NCBI RefSeq assembly: GCF_021168475.1
Contig: NZ_JAJOZT010000004.1
Coordinates: forward strand, 1 to 64,000
DNA: 64,000 nucleotides
DNA from: Pseudoclavibacter sp. 13-3
GTDB lineage: Bacteria > Actinomycetota > Actinomycetes > Actinomycetales > Microbacteriaceae
Direction: 5' to 3'
The position numbers and the translations under genes are program-made. A model generated the notes under the pieces. It was given only the letters and a program-made list of their open reading frames with translations, was not told the DNA's origin and searched no databases. Below are positions 41,462-50,556 of the stretch, one piece after another; position 1 is the first letter of the stretch; each line of letters opens with the position of its first letter.

Positions 41462-41481
41462 CACCGGCCTGTCGGCCGGTG
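41462..41481 (+). other. Hairpin in the DUF3099 leader
   Basis: CACCGGCC-TGTC-GGCCGGTG is a perfect 8-bp stem, 60 bases before the DUF3099 start. No T run follows, so it is probably a folding element of the leader rather than a terminator. Confidence 0.55.
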
Positions 41482-41541
41482 CAGCACCGTGGTGAGCAGT
41501 CTCGCCGCGGGCGACCGTCAAGATCGCAGGAGGTGATCGAC

Positions 41542-42024
41542 ATGCCGAACCGCGAAGTCGCCGTCGTCACCCACGCACCGAATTCCCCCAGAGACGACCG
41601 CGTGCGGCGCATGGTGCACTATTCGATCGCCATGGGCATCCGCATCGTCTGCGTACTCGCACTCTTCGTCGTGCCGGGCTGGTGGAAGCTCGTTCCGGCA
41701 TTCGGGGCGGCGTTCCTGCCGTACTATGCCGTGGTCATCGCGAACCTGCCCAAGCGAGTCAACGACGACGGCTTTCAGTCGATCGTGCAGCAGGCCATCA
41801 GTCAGAAGGCGCACGAACACCCCGCTGATTCCGGCTTCCCCGAGACGATCACCGTCGACGAGGGCTCGTTCGCACACGACGGATCGCCCTTCGAAGCCGG
41901 CCCGGGCGCAACGGGTCAGCAGCCTGATTCGTCGGGCACGGGTGCCTCGACGACCCGCTCTGCACCGTCCGGGGGCTCTTCGGCAGCGAGTCAGCACGAC
42001 CAGCTGACCCTGCGCCACGCATGA
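41542..42024 (+). CDS. DUF3099 membrane protein (160 aa)
   Basis: Two hydrophobic helices (about residues 26-45 and 49-70: IRIVCVLALFVVPGWWKLVP, FGAAFLPYYAVVIANLP) followed by a polar Ser/Gly/Pro-rich tail. This is the actinobacterial DUF3099 fold, function unknown. The ribosome binding site AGGAGGTGATC is a full-length complement of the 16S rRNA end, rare in this window. Its stop overlaps the SURF1 start (ATGA), suggesting a joint role with the oxidase assembly factor. Confidence 0.88.
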   Translation: MPNREVAVVTHAPNSPRDDRVRRMVHYSIAMGIRIVCVLALFVVPGWWKLVPAFGAAFLPYYAVVIANLPKRVNDDGFQSIVQQAISQKAHEHPADSGFPETITVDEGSFAHDGSPFEAGPGATGQQPDSSGTGASTTRSAPSGGSSAASQHDQLTLRHA

Positions 42025-42947
42025 GCGCGGCCAAGACGCGGCCGCCTCTGCTGGCTGCGCTGAGCAGGCTGCGCCCGTGGGAGTGGATCGGCTACCTTGC
42101 CGGTGTCATCGTCTTCGCTGTCGTCTGCGTCATGCTGTCGCACTGGCAGTTCGATCGCCGAGATCAGGCGGTCGCCGAGATCGCAAAAGTCACCGGCAAC
42201 TGGTCGGCCACTCCCGCCGCACTCGGCGACCTGGTGCCTGGCCTCGACGACTTCGACGATGCTGACGAATACCGCAGAGTGCTGCTGCACGGCACCTACC
42301 TGACCGACCAGCAGCTGCTGGTGCGCAACCGACCGCTCAACGGGCAGCCCGGATTCGAGGTGCTCGTTCCTCTTCTGCTCGACGACGATCCCGCCGCCGA
42401 CCCCTCGACGAGTACTGCCGGCCGCGTCTTCTTCGTCAACCGCGGCTGGCTGCCCACAGGGTCAGACGGCAACGCTCCCGCCGACGTTCCGGCCCCGCCC
42501 GCCGGCGACGTCGAAGTCGTCGCACGACTGCGGGCGGCACAGCCCCTAGTCGACCGAACTGCTCCCGACGGGCAGATCGCCAGCTTCGCCCTGCAGCAGG
42601 TGGTCGACCGCTTCGACCTCTCCTCTGCCTACACTGGAGCCTACGGGCAGATGGAGACCGAGTCGCCGGCCCCGGCAGAGCGGCCGCAGATCATTCCGCA
42701 GCCCAGCCTCAGCGAGGGCAGCCACCTCTCGTATGCCCTGCAGTGGATCGCCTTCGCGGTGCTCGCCTTCATCGGATTCGGCTACTCGATCAGGCAGACG
42801 CTGCGTCGCATCGAAGAGACGGGCAACGACGAGGTCGTGGCCCAGCAGCGCCGTCGCCAGGGCAGCCGTCGGCGCGACGAGGACACCGACTACGAGGATG
42901 CACTCGTCGACGCCGCCGCAGGGCACCGGGGCGCTTCGGGCGAGTGA
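42021..42947 (+). CDS. SURF1 family cytochrome oxidase biogenesis protein (308 aa)
   Basis: The helix at 23-42 (IGYLAGVIVFAVVCVMLSHWQ) followed by the SURF1 signature WQFDRRDQA, then GTYLTDQQLLVRNRPLNGQPGFEVLVPL and VNRGWLP, and a second helix near 240-260. Normal SURF1 length plus a charged C-terminal extension. Helps to insert heme a into subunit I of the aa3 oxidase. Co-translated with DUF3099 by ATGA overlap. Confidence 0.93.
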   Translation: MSAAKTRPPLLAALSRLRPWEWIGYLAGVIVFAVVCVMLSHWQFDRRDQAVAEIAKVTGNWSATPAALGDLVPGLDDFDDADEYRRVLLHGTYLTDQQLLVRNRPLNGQPGFEVLVPLLLDDDPAADPSTSTAGRVFFVNRGWLPTGSDGNAPADVPAPPAGDVEVVARLRAAQPLVDRTAPDGQIASFALQQVVDRFDLSSAYTGAYGQMETESPAPAERPQIIPQPSLSEGSHLSYALQWIAFAVLAFIGFGYSIRQTLRRIEETGNDEVVAQQRRRQGSRRRDEDTDYEDALVDAAAGHRGASGE

Positions 42948-42971
42948 GACCGCCTCGAACGGCGGGCTGGT

Positions 42972-44567
42972 TCAGGCCAGCGAGATCAGATCGGCGTACT
43001 CTGCCGTCCAGATGTCTTCGGTCGCCTCAGGCATGATGACCACCCGCTCGGGGTCGAGCGCGAGCACCGCTCCCTCATCGTGGCTGACCATGATCACGGC
43101 GCCCTCGTAGTGCGAGAGCGCATCGAGAATCTGCTCTCTGCTGGCCGGGTCGAGGTTGTTGGTCGGCTCGTCGAGCAGAAGCACGTTGGCGCTCGAGACC
43201 ACCAGGCGAGCCAACGCGAGTCGCGTCTTCTCGCCGCCGGAGAGCACCCCGGCGGGCTTCAGCACGTCATCGCCGGTGAACAGGAACGAGCCCAGAACGC
43301 TGCGTGCCTCGCGCTCGCTGAGATCGGCCCCGTCGAGCATGTTCTGCAGCAGCGTCCTGTCGCCGTTCAGCGTTTCATGCTCCTGCGCATAGTAGCCGAG
43401 CTTGGCGCCGTGGCCGAGTTCGACCACGCCGGAGTCCGGCTCGTCGACCCCCGCGAGGATGCGCAGCAGGGTCGTCTTGCCTGCGCCGTTGAAGCCCAGG
43501 ATGACGACGCGCGATCCGCGGTCGATCGCGAGATCGACGGCAGTGAAGATCTCGAGCGAGCCGAAGCTCTTCGAGATGCCCTTCGCCATGAGCGGCGTCT
43601 TGCCGCAGGCGGCGGGCTTCGGAAAGCGGATGTTCGCGACCCGATCGGCCTGACGCGGGCCTTCGAGCCCTTCGACCAGCTTCTCGGCGCGTCGCTGCAT
43701 CTGATGCGCCGCAGCGGCCTTGGTGGCTTTCGCCCCGAAGCGGGCCGCCTGCTGCTGCAGCTGGGTGGCCTTCTTCTCGGCATTGGCCCGTTCACGCTTG
43801 CGACGCTCCTCGTCGGCGATGCGCTGCCGCTGATAGAGCTTCCAGCCCATGTTGTAGATGTCGATCGTCAGGCGGATCGCATCGAGGTAGAACACGCGAT
43901 TGACGGTCTCTTCGATGAGCCGCACGTCGTGACTGATCACGATCAGTGCACCCTGATACTTCTGCAGAAACCCGCGCAGCCACATCACCGAGTCGTGGTC
44001 GAGGTGGTTGGTCGGCTCGTCGAGCACCATGGTGTCGGCGTTGGCGAAGAGGATGCGCGCGAGATCGACGCGGCGTCGCTGACCGCCCGAGAGCGTGCCC
44101 AGCGGCTGGGCCAGCAGACGATCGTCAAGGCCCAGGTTGTTCGCGATCACCGAGGCGTCGGCCTCGGCGGAATAGCCGTCGAGCGCCTCGAAGCGGTCGG
44201 TGAGCCGACCGAAGCGGGCCATCGCCTTCTCGGCGACCTGCGGGTCGGACGAGCCCATGTCGTCCTGCGCCTGTTTCAGCTGGGCCGAGAGATGACCGAG
44301 ATCGCGGGCGTCGAGGATGTGATCGAGCGCCTTCTGCTCGGGGTGCCCAGCTTTGGGATCCTGCGCCAGGTAGCCGAAGACGCCTCGTCGCTCGACGGCG
44401 CCGTGCGCTGGCAGCAGGTCGCCGGCGAGCACCTTGGTGAGCGTGGTCTTGCCGGCGCCGTTGCGACCGACCAGCCCCACTTTGTCTCCCTTGTCGACGC
44501 GGAAGTTCACTCCGCTCATCAGGGTGCGGGCACCCACTCTGATCTCAAGATCCTTCACGGCGAGCAC
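42972..44567 (-). CDS. ABC-F family ATPase (translation factor, 531 aa)
   Basis: Two ABC domains in one chain: GRNGAGKTTL and GFNGAGKTTL for Walker A, LSGGQRRRVDLARI and LSGGEKTRLALARL for signatures, DEPTNHLD and DEPTNNLD for Walker B. A charged helical linker (QRIADEERRKRERANAEKK) separates them, and no membrane helix exists, so it is a ribosome-binding ABC-F protein. It could assist stalled ribosomes or protect them from antibiotics. GTG 44567 follows AAGGA by 6 bases. A leader of about 130 bases contains a small open frame. Confidence 0.92.
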   Translation of the reverse strand: MLAVKDLEIRVGARTLMSGVNFRVDKGDKVGLVGRNGAGKTTLTKVLAGDLLPAHGAVERRGVFGYLAQDPKAGHPEQKALDHILDARDLGHLSAQLKQAQDDMGSSDPQVAEKAMARFGRLTDRFEALDGYSAEADASVIANNLGLDDRLLAQPLGTLSGGQRRRVDLARILFANADTMVLDEPTNHLDHDSVMWLRGFLQKYQGALIVISHDVRLIEETVNRVFYLDAIRLTIDIYNMGWKLYQRQRIADEERRKRERANAEKKATQLQQQAARFGAKATKAAAAHQMQRRAEKLVEGLEGPRQADRVANIRFPKPAACGKTPLMAKGISKSFGSLEIFTAVDLAIDRGSRVVILGFNGAGKTTLLRILAGVDEPDSGVVELGHGAKLGYYAQEHETLNGDRTLLQNMLDGADLSEREARSVLGSFLFTGDDVLKPAGVLSGGEKTRLALARLVVSSANVLLLDEPTNNLDPASREQILDALSHYEGAVIMVSHDEGAVLALDPERVVIMPEATEDIWTAEYADLISLA

Positions 44568-44581
44568 TCGCGGTCCTTCTT

Positions 44582-44674
44582 CTACTGTGATTGTGCGCGT
44601 TGTCTGATGCGCGCTGATTCGTTCGCGGTTGTGTGCGGTGGCCGGCAGACGAAGCCTGCACGACTGAGGCGCAC
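44582..44674 (-). CDS. Possible 30-codon leader ORF before the ABC-F gene
   Basis: GTG 44674 opens a short frame beginning MRLSRAGFVCRPPHTTANES and ending with ARIRQRAQSQ. Its stop lies 14 bases before the ABC-F start, directly next to that gene's ribosome binding site. No ribosome binding site of its own is visible. Basic short leader peptides upstream of ABC-F genes can work in attenuation. Weak support. Confidence 0.25.
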   Translation of the reverse strand: MRLSRAGFVCRPPHTTANESARIRQRAQSQ

Positions 44675-44701
44675 GGCGTGTCTGCGCCGACCCGATGAGT
44701 C

Positions 44702-44707
44702 AGTATA
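44702..44707 (-). promoter_or_regulatory. -10 hexamer TATACT for the ABC-F gene
   Basis: A near-consensus -10 on the minus strand; CCGACA 19 bases upstream is a possible poor -35. Start near 44695 gives a ~128-base leader. Confidence 0.5.
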
Positions 44708-44782
44708 CGGTACCGGTCGGGCGCTCTGTCGGCGGTGCAGCCGAGTCAGTCAGCGTTCGGCACTGCCGCCGCGAGACGCGAA

Positions 44783-44824
44783 TGAGCGCGGTCGGCGCGA
44801 GATGCTCTGCGTCGACCGCGCTCA
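44783..44824 (-). terminator. Hairpin downstream of the suf operon
   Basis: TGAGCGCGGTC (44783-44793) and GACCGCGCTCA (44814-44824) make a perfect 11-bp stem with a 20-base loop, 31 bases beyond the sufT stop. There is no real T tract, so termination efficiency is uncertain. Confidence 0.6.
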
Positions 44825-44854
44825 GACGGTCAGGTACGGTGGATGCTGTGGTCG

Positions 44855-45177
44855 TCAGATCGTGAAGCCGAGCGCCCGCATCATGTCGCGCCCCTCGGGC
44901 GTGATGCGCTCGGGGCCCCACGGCGGCATCCACACCCAGTTGATGCGGAAAGACGGCACGACGTCTTTCAGCGAGGCGGTGATCTGCTCTTCGAGCACGT
45001 CGGTCAGCGGGCAGCCGGCCGAGGTGAGCGTCATGCTGATCACCAGTTCGCCGTCCTCGTCGAACGAGAGGTCGTAGACGAGACCGAGATCGACGATGTT
45101 GACGTCGAGCTCGGGATCGACGACCTCGCGCAGCGCGTCTTCGATCTCGTCGTACTTCTCTGGCGAGGTCTCGGCCA

Positions 45178-45178
<1 letters not shown>
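44855..45178 (-). CDS. sufT: Metal-sulfur cluster assembly factor SufT (DUF59, 107 aa)
   Basis: MIP18/DUF59 fold: DALREVVDPELDVNIVDLGLVYDL at 14-38, TSAGCPLTDVLEEQI with the conserved Cys, and the tail WVWMPPWGPERITPEGRDM. Helps to mature iron-sulfur proteins. Its start overlaps the sufC stop as TGATG. Last gene of the sufB-sufD-ferredoxin-sufC-sufT operon. Confidence 0.94.
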
Positions 45179-45945
<767 letters not shown>

Positions 45946-45986
45946 GGTGTTTCTTTCTGTGAGGTTCAGTGGTTTCGAACGCAGGC

Positions 45987-46340
45987 TCAGCCCTGGGCGA
46001 GCGTGCCCTTCGAGTTGATGTAGACGTCGCCGTCTCTGACTTCGACGTGGTAGACGGCGACCGGCTCATAGGCCGGCAGGGTGAGCGGCCTGCCGGTCTT
46101 CAGATCGAACTTCGACCCGTGAGCCCAGCATTCCAGTGTGCAGCCTTCGACGAAACCCTCTGAGAGCGAGATGTCGCCATGCGAGCACCGGTCGCCGATC
46201 GCATGCACCTCGCCCTCTGCGGTCTTGACCAGCGCAATCGGCTCGTCTCCGATGGTGACGCGCAGCGGACTCTCAGGGTCGAGCTCGTCGAGTGCACAGA
46301 CTCTGACCAGATCACCGGTCTTGATGTCAGGCATGCTCAC
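45987..46340 (-). CDS. Rieske-type ferredoxin of the suf operon (117 aa)
   Basis: A small Rieske [2Fe-2S] protein: CSHGDISLSEG supplies one Cys-His pair and CWAHGSKFD the other, on a NirD/BphF-like fold. Such ferredoxins lie between sufD and sufC in many actinobacteria and could donate electrons during cluster assembly. The start at 46340 overlaps the sufD stop by 4 bases; the alternative ATG is 46334 (MPDIKTG). Confidence 0.93.
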   Translation of the reverse strand: MSMPDIKTGDLVRVCALDELDPESPLRVTIGDEPIALVKTAEGEVHAIGDRCSHGDISLSEGFVEGCTLECWAHGSKFDLKTGRPLTLPAYEPVAVYHVEVRDGDVYINSKGTLAQG

Positions 46341-47506
46341 ACCTCCGTCTGCAGCAGCTCTGCCTCGACAGCCTGCTCCAGACGCTCCTCCAGCGGGGCG
46401 TAGCCGATGCGCTGGATGACCTCGATCAGGAAGCCTCTCACGACCATGCGCTTCGCCTCGTCCTCGCTGATGCCACGCGACTCGAAGTAGAACAGCTGCT
46501 CGTCGTCGAACCGGCCGGTGGCCGAGGCGTGACCGGCGCCGATGATCTCGCCCGTCTCGATCTCGAGGTTCGGGACGGAATCGGCACGGGCGCCGTCGGT
46601 CAGCAGCAGGTTGCGGTTGAGCTCGTAGGTGTCGGTGTTCTCGGCGTCGGCGCGGATGAGCACGTCACCGATCCAGACCGTGCGTGCGCCTTCGCCCTGC
46701 AGCGCACCCTTGTACGTCACCCGTGAGACGCAGTTCGACTCATTGTGATCGACGTAGACCTGCTGCTCGAGGTGCTGGTGCGCGTCGGCGAAGTAGATGC
46801 CGTCGAGCTCGACGTTAGCGCCCGGCCCGTCGAAGCGAGCCGACGGGTTGACCCGCACCACTGCGCCACCGAGGTTGACCACGACGTGCCGCAGATGGCC
46901 TGAGCGGCCGATCGTGATGAAGTGCTCGGCATCGTGCACCGCCGTGTCGTTCCACTCCTGCAGCGTGATGACGGTGAGATCGGCCTCGGCTTCGACCACG
47001 ATCTCGACGTTCTCGGCCAGGCTCGCATCGCCCTGGTTCTCGAGCACGACGATCGCCTTGCTGTGCGGCTTGGCGGTGATCACCGTGTGGGCCGCGCGAG
47101 GCGCGACTCCCAGCTGATCTCGGGTGACGAACACCGGGTCGGCCAGCTCTGCGCCGGCCGGAATCGTGATGCTCAGCGCCTGGCCGAACCCGCTCCAGGC
47201 TGCTGCCGAGACGTAATCTTCGGGCAGCGTCTGCGACGAGCCGACTGCTTTGTCTGTGCGAGCCACCCACGCTGCGGTGACGCCTTCAGGCGCGTTGAAG
47301 GTGTAGTCGTAGGTGCTGCCGTCGAGATCTCCGAACAGTGCGGCCAGGCGATCGAGCGGTGTGTTCTTCCACACCAGCTCTCGATTGCTCGGCTTGTCGA
47401 ACTTCGAGACGTCGGTCGAGGCGAAGCGCTGTGAGCGAGTCTGTACGGGCACTTCGTACCCGTGGCTGTGCTCTTTCAGTCCTTGCTGTGTCACTGTGTC
47501 AGTCAC
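46337..47506 (-). CDS. sufD: Fe-S scaffold protein SufD (389 aa)
   Basis: Right-handed beta-helix partner of SufB. C-terminal signature NLEIETGEIIGAGHASATGRFDDEQ matches SufD (His in GAGHAS), then RGFLIEVIQRI. Lies 3 bases after sufB, so they are translated together. Confidence 0.95.
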   Translation of the reverse strand: MTDTVTQQGLKEHSHGYEVPVQTRSQRFASTDVSKFDKPSNRELVWKNTPLDRLAALFGDLDGSTYDYTFNAPEGVTAAWVARTDKAVGSSQTLPEDYVSAAAWSGFGQALSITIPAGAELADPVFVTRDQLGVAPRAAHTVITAKPHSKAIVVLENQGDASLAENVEIVVEAEADLTVITLQEWNDTAVHDAEHFITIGRSGHLRHVVVNLGGAVVRVNPSARFDGPGANVELDGIYFADAHQHLEQQVYVDHNESNCVSRVTYKGALQGEGARTVWIGDVLIRADAENTDTYELNRNLLLTDGARADSVPNLEIETGEIIGAGHASATGRFDDEQLFYFESRGISEDEAKRMVVRGFLIEVIQRIGYAPLEERLEQAVEAELLQTEV

Positions 47507-47509
47507 TTC

Positions 47510-48928
47510 CTAGCCCACTGATCCTTCCATTTGCACTTCGATGAGCTTGTTGAGCTCGAGGGCGTACTCCATCGGCAGCTCACGGGCGATCGGCTCGATG
47601 AAGCCGCGGATGATCATGGCCATCGCCTCGTCTTCGGGCATGCCGCGGCTCATCAGGTAGAAGAGCTGCTCTTCGCTGACCTTGGAGACCGTCGCCTCGT
47701 GGCCCATGGTGACGTCATCCACGCGGATGTCGACGGCCGGGTAGGTGTCGGACCGCGAGATGTTGTCGACCAGGAGAGCATCGCAGCGCACCGTGTTGGC
47801 CGAGTGGTGAGCGTTCTCGCCGAAGCGCACCTCGCCGCGGTAACCGGCACGGCCGCCGCCTCGAGCGATCGACTTCGAGACGATCGACGACTGGGTGTAC
47901 GGTGCGAGGTGGATCATCTTGGCGCCGGGATCTTGGTGCTGGCCCTCGCCGGCGAAGGCCACCGACAGCGTCTCGCCGCGGGCGTGCTCACCGACGAGGT
48001 AGATGCTCGGGTACTTCATCGTGACCTTCGAGCCGATGTTGCCGTCGATCCACTCCATCGTCGCGCCCTCTTCGGCGATGGCGCGTTTGGTGACGAGGTT
48101 GTAGACGTTGTTCGACCAGTTCTGAATCGTCGTGTAGCGCACACGGGCGTTCTTCTTCACAATGATCTCGACGACCGCGGAGTGCAGCGAGTCGGTCTTG
48201 TAGATCGGCGCGGTGCAGCCCTCGATGTAGTGCACGTAGCTGTCTTCGTCGGCGATGATCAGGGTGCGCTCGAACTGCCCCATGTTCTCGGTGTTGATGC
48301 GGAAGTATGCCTGCAACGGGATCTCCACATGCACGCCCTTGGGCACGTACACGAACGAACCGCCAGACCAGACGGCGGTGTTCAGCGCGGCGAACTTGTT
48401 GTCGCCGGCGGGGATGACCGTGCCGAAGTACTCTTCGAACAGGTCGGGGTGCTCGCGCAGCGCGGTGTCCGTGTCCAGGAAGATCACGCCCTGCTCTTCG
48501 AGATCCTGTCGAATCTGGTGGTAGACGACCTCGGACTCGTACTGCGCGGCCACACCGGCAACCAGGCGCTGACGCTCGGCCTCGGGGATGCCGAGCTTCT
48601 CGTACGTGTTGCGAATGTCTTCAGGCAGCTCTTCCCACGACTCGGCCTGTCGCTCTGTCGAGCGCACGAAGTACTTGATGTTGTCGAAGTCGACACCGCT
48701 CAGGTCTGCGCCCCACATCGGCATGGGTTTGCGATCGAACATCTGCAGGCCCTTGAGCCGGCGCTTCAGCATCCACTCAGGCTCGTTCTTGAGCTTGGAG
48801 ATGTGCCGAACGACTTTCTCGCTCAGTCCGCGCTGTGCATGCTCGCCGGCGGCATCGGGGTCGGCCCAGCCGAACTCGTACTGGCCCAGCCCTTCGAGCT
48901 CGGGGTTCTTCTCGAGAATCTCGCTCAC
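47510..48928 (-). CDS. sufB: Fe-S scaffold protein SufB (472 aa)
   Basis: First gene of the suf operon. [33 protein letters not shown] (with the conserved Cys) and [21 protein letters not shown] are SufB signatures. The [4Fe-4S] cluster is built at the SufB-SufD interface. GTG 48928 is the start, with GAGAGGAAA about 9 bases upstream; the open frame continues to 48991. No SufR repressor precedes it. Confidence 0.96.
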   Translation of the reverse strand: MSEILEKNPELEGLGQYEFGWADPDAAGEHAQRGLSEKVVRHISKLKNEPEWMLKRRLKGLQMFDRKPMPMWGADLSGVDFDNIKYFVRSTERQAESWEELPEDIRNTYEKLGIPEAERQRLVAGVAAQYESEVVYHQIRQDLEEQGVIFLDTDTALREHPDLFEEYFGTVIPAGDNKFAALNTAVWSGGSFVYVPKGVHVEIPLQAYFRINTENMGQFERTLIIADEDSYVHYIEGCTAPIYKTDSLHSAVVEIIVKKNARVRYTTIQNWSNNVYNLVTKRAIAEEGATMEWIDGNIGSKVTMKYPSIYLVGEHARGETLSVAFAGEGQHQDPGAKMIHLAPYTQSSIVSKSIARGGGRAGYRGEVRFGENAHHSANTVRCDALLVDNISRSDTYPAVDIRVDDVTMGHEATVSKVSEEQLFYLMSRGMPEDEAMAMIIRGFIEPIARELPMEYALELNKLIEVQMEGSVG

Positions 48929-49005
48929 GGTAGTGTTTCCTCTCTTGCCCTCGTTCAGCGGTTGTTGCCGCCGGGCATGCTCGCCCCTCACAGCGAGCAG
49001 TCTCT

Positions 49006-49033
49006 ACTCTAGTCAGTGGCTTCTTGTCTGCAA
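49006..49033 (-). promoter_or_regulatory. Promoter of the suf operon
   Basis: Minus strand TTGCAG (49028-49033), 16 bases, TAGAGT (49006-49011), giving a leader of about 70 bases before sufB. Confidence 0.5.
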
Positions 49034-49076
49034 CGGATATCTCGGGTGTCGCATTCCCGCGCGCCGACGCGGTGCG

Positions 49077-49083
49077 GGATAAT
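49077..49083 (+). promoter_or_regulatory. -10 element GGATAAT for ctaA (leaderless)
   Basis: GATAAT, then GAGAAGC (7 bases), then ATG 49091. No better ribosome binding site; decides the start. Confidence 0.4.
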
Positions 49084-49090
49084 GAGAAGC

Positions 49091-50116
49091 ATGCATGCCC
49101 ACGACCGCGCAGACGGAGTCTCAGACGCTGCTCAGACAGCCCTTTCCTCCGCTGAGAAGCGCCGCTCCCCCGCACCACGTCCGTTCATCGACCCCGTTCT
49201 TCGGGTTCCGGGCGTCGGTGTTCGCGCCGCCGCCATCGCCGCGCTGATCGCCAACGTCGTCATCGTCGCCACGGGGGGCCTCGTGCGTCTGACCGGCTCC
49301 GGTCTCGGTTGCGACACCTGGCCGAAGTGCACCCCGGGCGCGTTCACCACGACGCCGGAACAGGGCATCCACGGCCTCATCGAGTTCGGCAACCGCACGC
49401 TGTCGGGTGTGATGCTCGTCATCGCGCTCTGGGGCCTCATCGCCGTCTATTCCGGCGCGCGCCACCGTCGCGATCTGATCGCCCTGGCCTGGACGCAGGC
49501 GGCCGGCATCATCGTGCAGGCCGTCGTCGGCGGCATGGTCGTGCTGTTCCATCTCACGTGGAACCTCGTCGGCTTCCACTACATCCTCTCGATCGTGCTG
49601 GTCGCGTTCATGACGATCTTCGCGGTGCGCGCGCACGCTCCCGGCGGCCCTCGAGCCCGTGCCGTGCGACTGCCCACCCTGATCGTCACGCACGTGATGA
49701 CCCTGGTGCTCGCGGTGACCGTGATCGTCGGCGTCTTCGCCACCGGCTCGGGCCCGCACTCAGGCGATCCGTCCGAGGTCGTGCGCACCGGGTTCGACGC
49801 CGAGCTCGTCTATCACGTGCACGCCTGGTCGGGCTATGTGCTCTTCGCACTGACGATCGTGGTCGTCGTGCTGTCGCTGCGCGAGCACGCCGGCTTCCGC
49901 AGGTGGGCGGTCGCTCTGATCTGCGTGCAGATCGTGCAGATCGTGGTCGGCATCGCACAGGCCCGACTGCACCTGCCGGGCACCCTCGTGCTCGTGCACA
50001 TGGTGCTCGCCGCCGTGCTCACCGCAGCGGCCGTGGCCACGGTGCTCGCGCTGAAGCGACCGACCGCCGAGATCGACGAGACCGCGACTGGGAGGTCTGC
50101 ACCAGTCACGGCCTAG
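49091..50116 (+). CDS. ctaA: Heme A synthase CtaA (COX15-like, 341 aa)
   Basis: Turns heme O into heme A for the aa3 oxidase. Eight hydrophobic helices; GGLVRLTGSGLGCDTWPKC holds the conserved Cys pair in the first outer loop, EFGNRTLSG the heme-ligating helix with its Glu/His equivalents, and HVHAWSGYVLF and LVHMVLAAVL the later histidines. Start chosen at ATG 49091, after which MHAHDRADG leads to the first helix. Divergent from suf. ctaB lies downstream on the other strand. Confidence 0.93.
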   Translation: MHAHDRADGVSDAAQTALSSAEKRRSPAPRPFIDPVLRVPGVGVRAAAIAALIANVVIVATGGLVRLTGSGLGCDTWPKCTPGAFTTTPEQGIHGLIEFGNRTLSGVMLVIALWGLIAVYSGARHRRDLIALAWTQAAGIIVQAVVGGMVVLFHLTWNLVGFHYILSIVLVAFMTIFAVRAHAPGGPRARAVRLPTLIVTHVMTLVLAVTVIVGVFATGSGPHSGDPSEVVRTGFDAELVYHVHAWSGYVLFALTIVVVVLSLREHAGFRRWAVALICVQIVQIVVGIAQARLHLPGTLVLVHMVLAAVLTAAAVATVLALKRPTAEIDETATGRSAPVTA

Positions 50117-50185
50117 AACATCGCGGGCTTCGCACTGGCCTGACCGACGCGATCTGGAAGACTCCCCGCACATCGGTCTGCACGA

Positions 50186-50539
50186 TTACTCGCTCTCTGC
50201 CGCCAAGCCGATTCCGAAGGTCGAGGCCGAATGCCATCGTGCCGCGGCAAGGTCAACCGTGCCGTTCGCCCGCATCGGCGTCTGCTCGCGAGAATAATGG
50301 CGGCGGGCCTGGGCTGCGAGCGCTGCGGGCAGATCGCCGCGGGCTGACACCACGCGCCACCAGGGCAGCTCGGAGCCGCTGTCTCGCATGACCCGGCCGA
50401 CAGCGCGTGCGGCGCGAGATCCGAGCAGCCCGGCGACGTCTCCGTACGAGAGCACGCAACCAGTGGGGATCATCGATACCAGCGCGAAGACCTCCTCCGA
50501 GAATGGCAGGGTCTCAAAGTCGCGAGCCGCTGCTGACAT
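50186..50539 (-). CDS. Alkyltransferase-like protein, MGMT family (117 aa)
   Basis: MGMT DNA-binding domain: IPTGCVLSYGDVAGLLGSRAARAVGRVMR holds the helix and arginine finger, and PWWRVVSARGDLP replaces the PCHRV active site. The methyl-acceptor Cys is a Trp, so it cannot repair by itself. ATL proteins bind O6-alkylguanine and hand it to nucleotide-excision repair. ATG 50539 is 17 bases after the ctaB stop. Confidence 0.92.
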   Translation of the reverse strand: MSAAARDFETLPFSEEVFALVSMIPTGCVLSYGDVAGLLGSRAARAVGRVMRDSGSELPWWRVVSARGDLPAALAAQARRHYSREQTPMRANGTVDLAAARWHSASTFGIGLAAESE

Positions 50540-50556
50540 CGATGCGACGGCTCGGC

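Noticed and set aside
43080-45077. Open frame of 665 codons on the plus strand opposite the ABC-F and sufT genes
   Set aside because: Mirror of coding sequence; no ribosome binding site and no recognisable domain.
47531-49012. Open frame of 493 codons on the plus strand opposite sufB
   Set aside because: Runs exactly antisense to sufB with Val/His/Leu-rich shadow composition.
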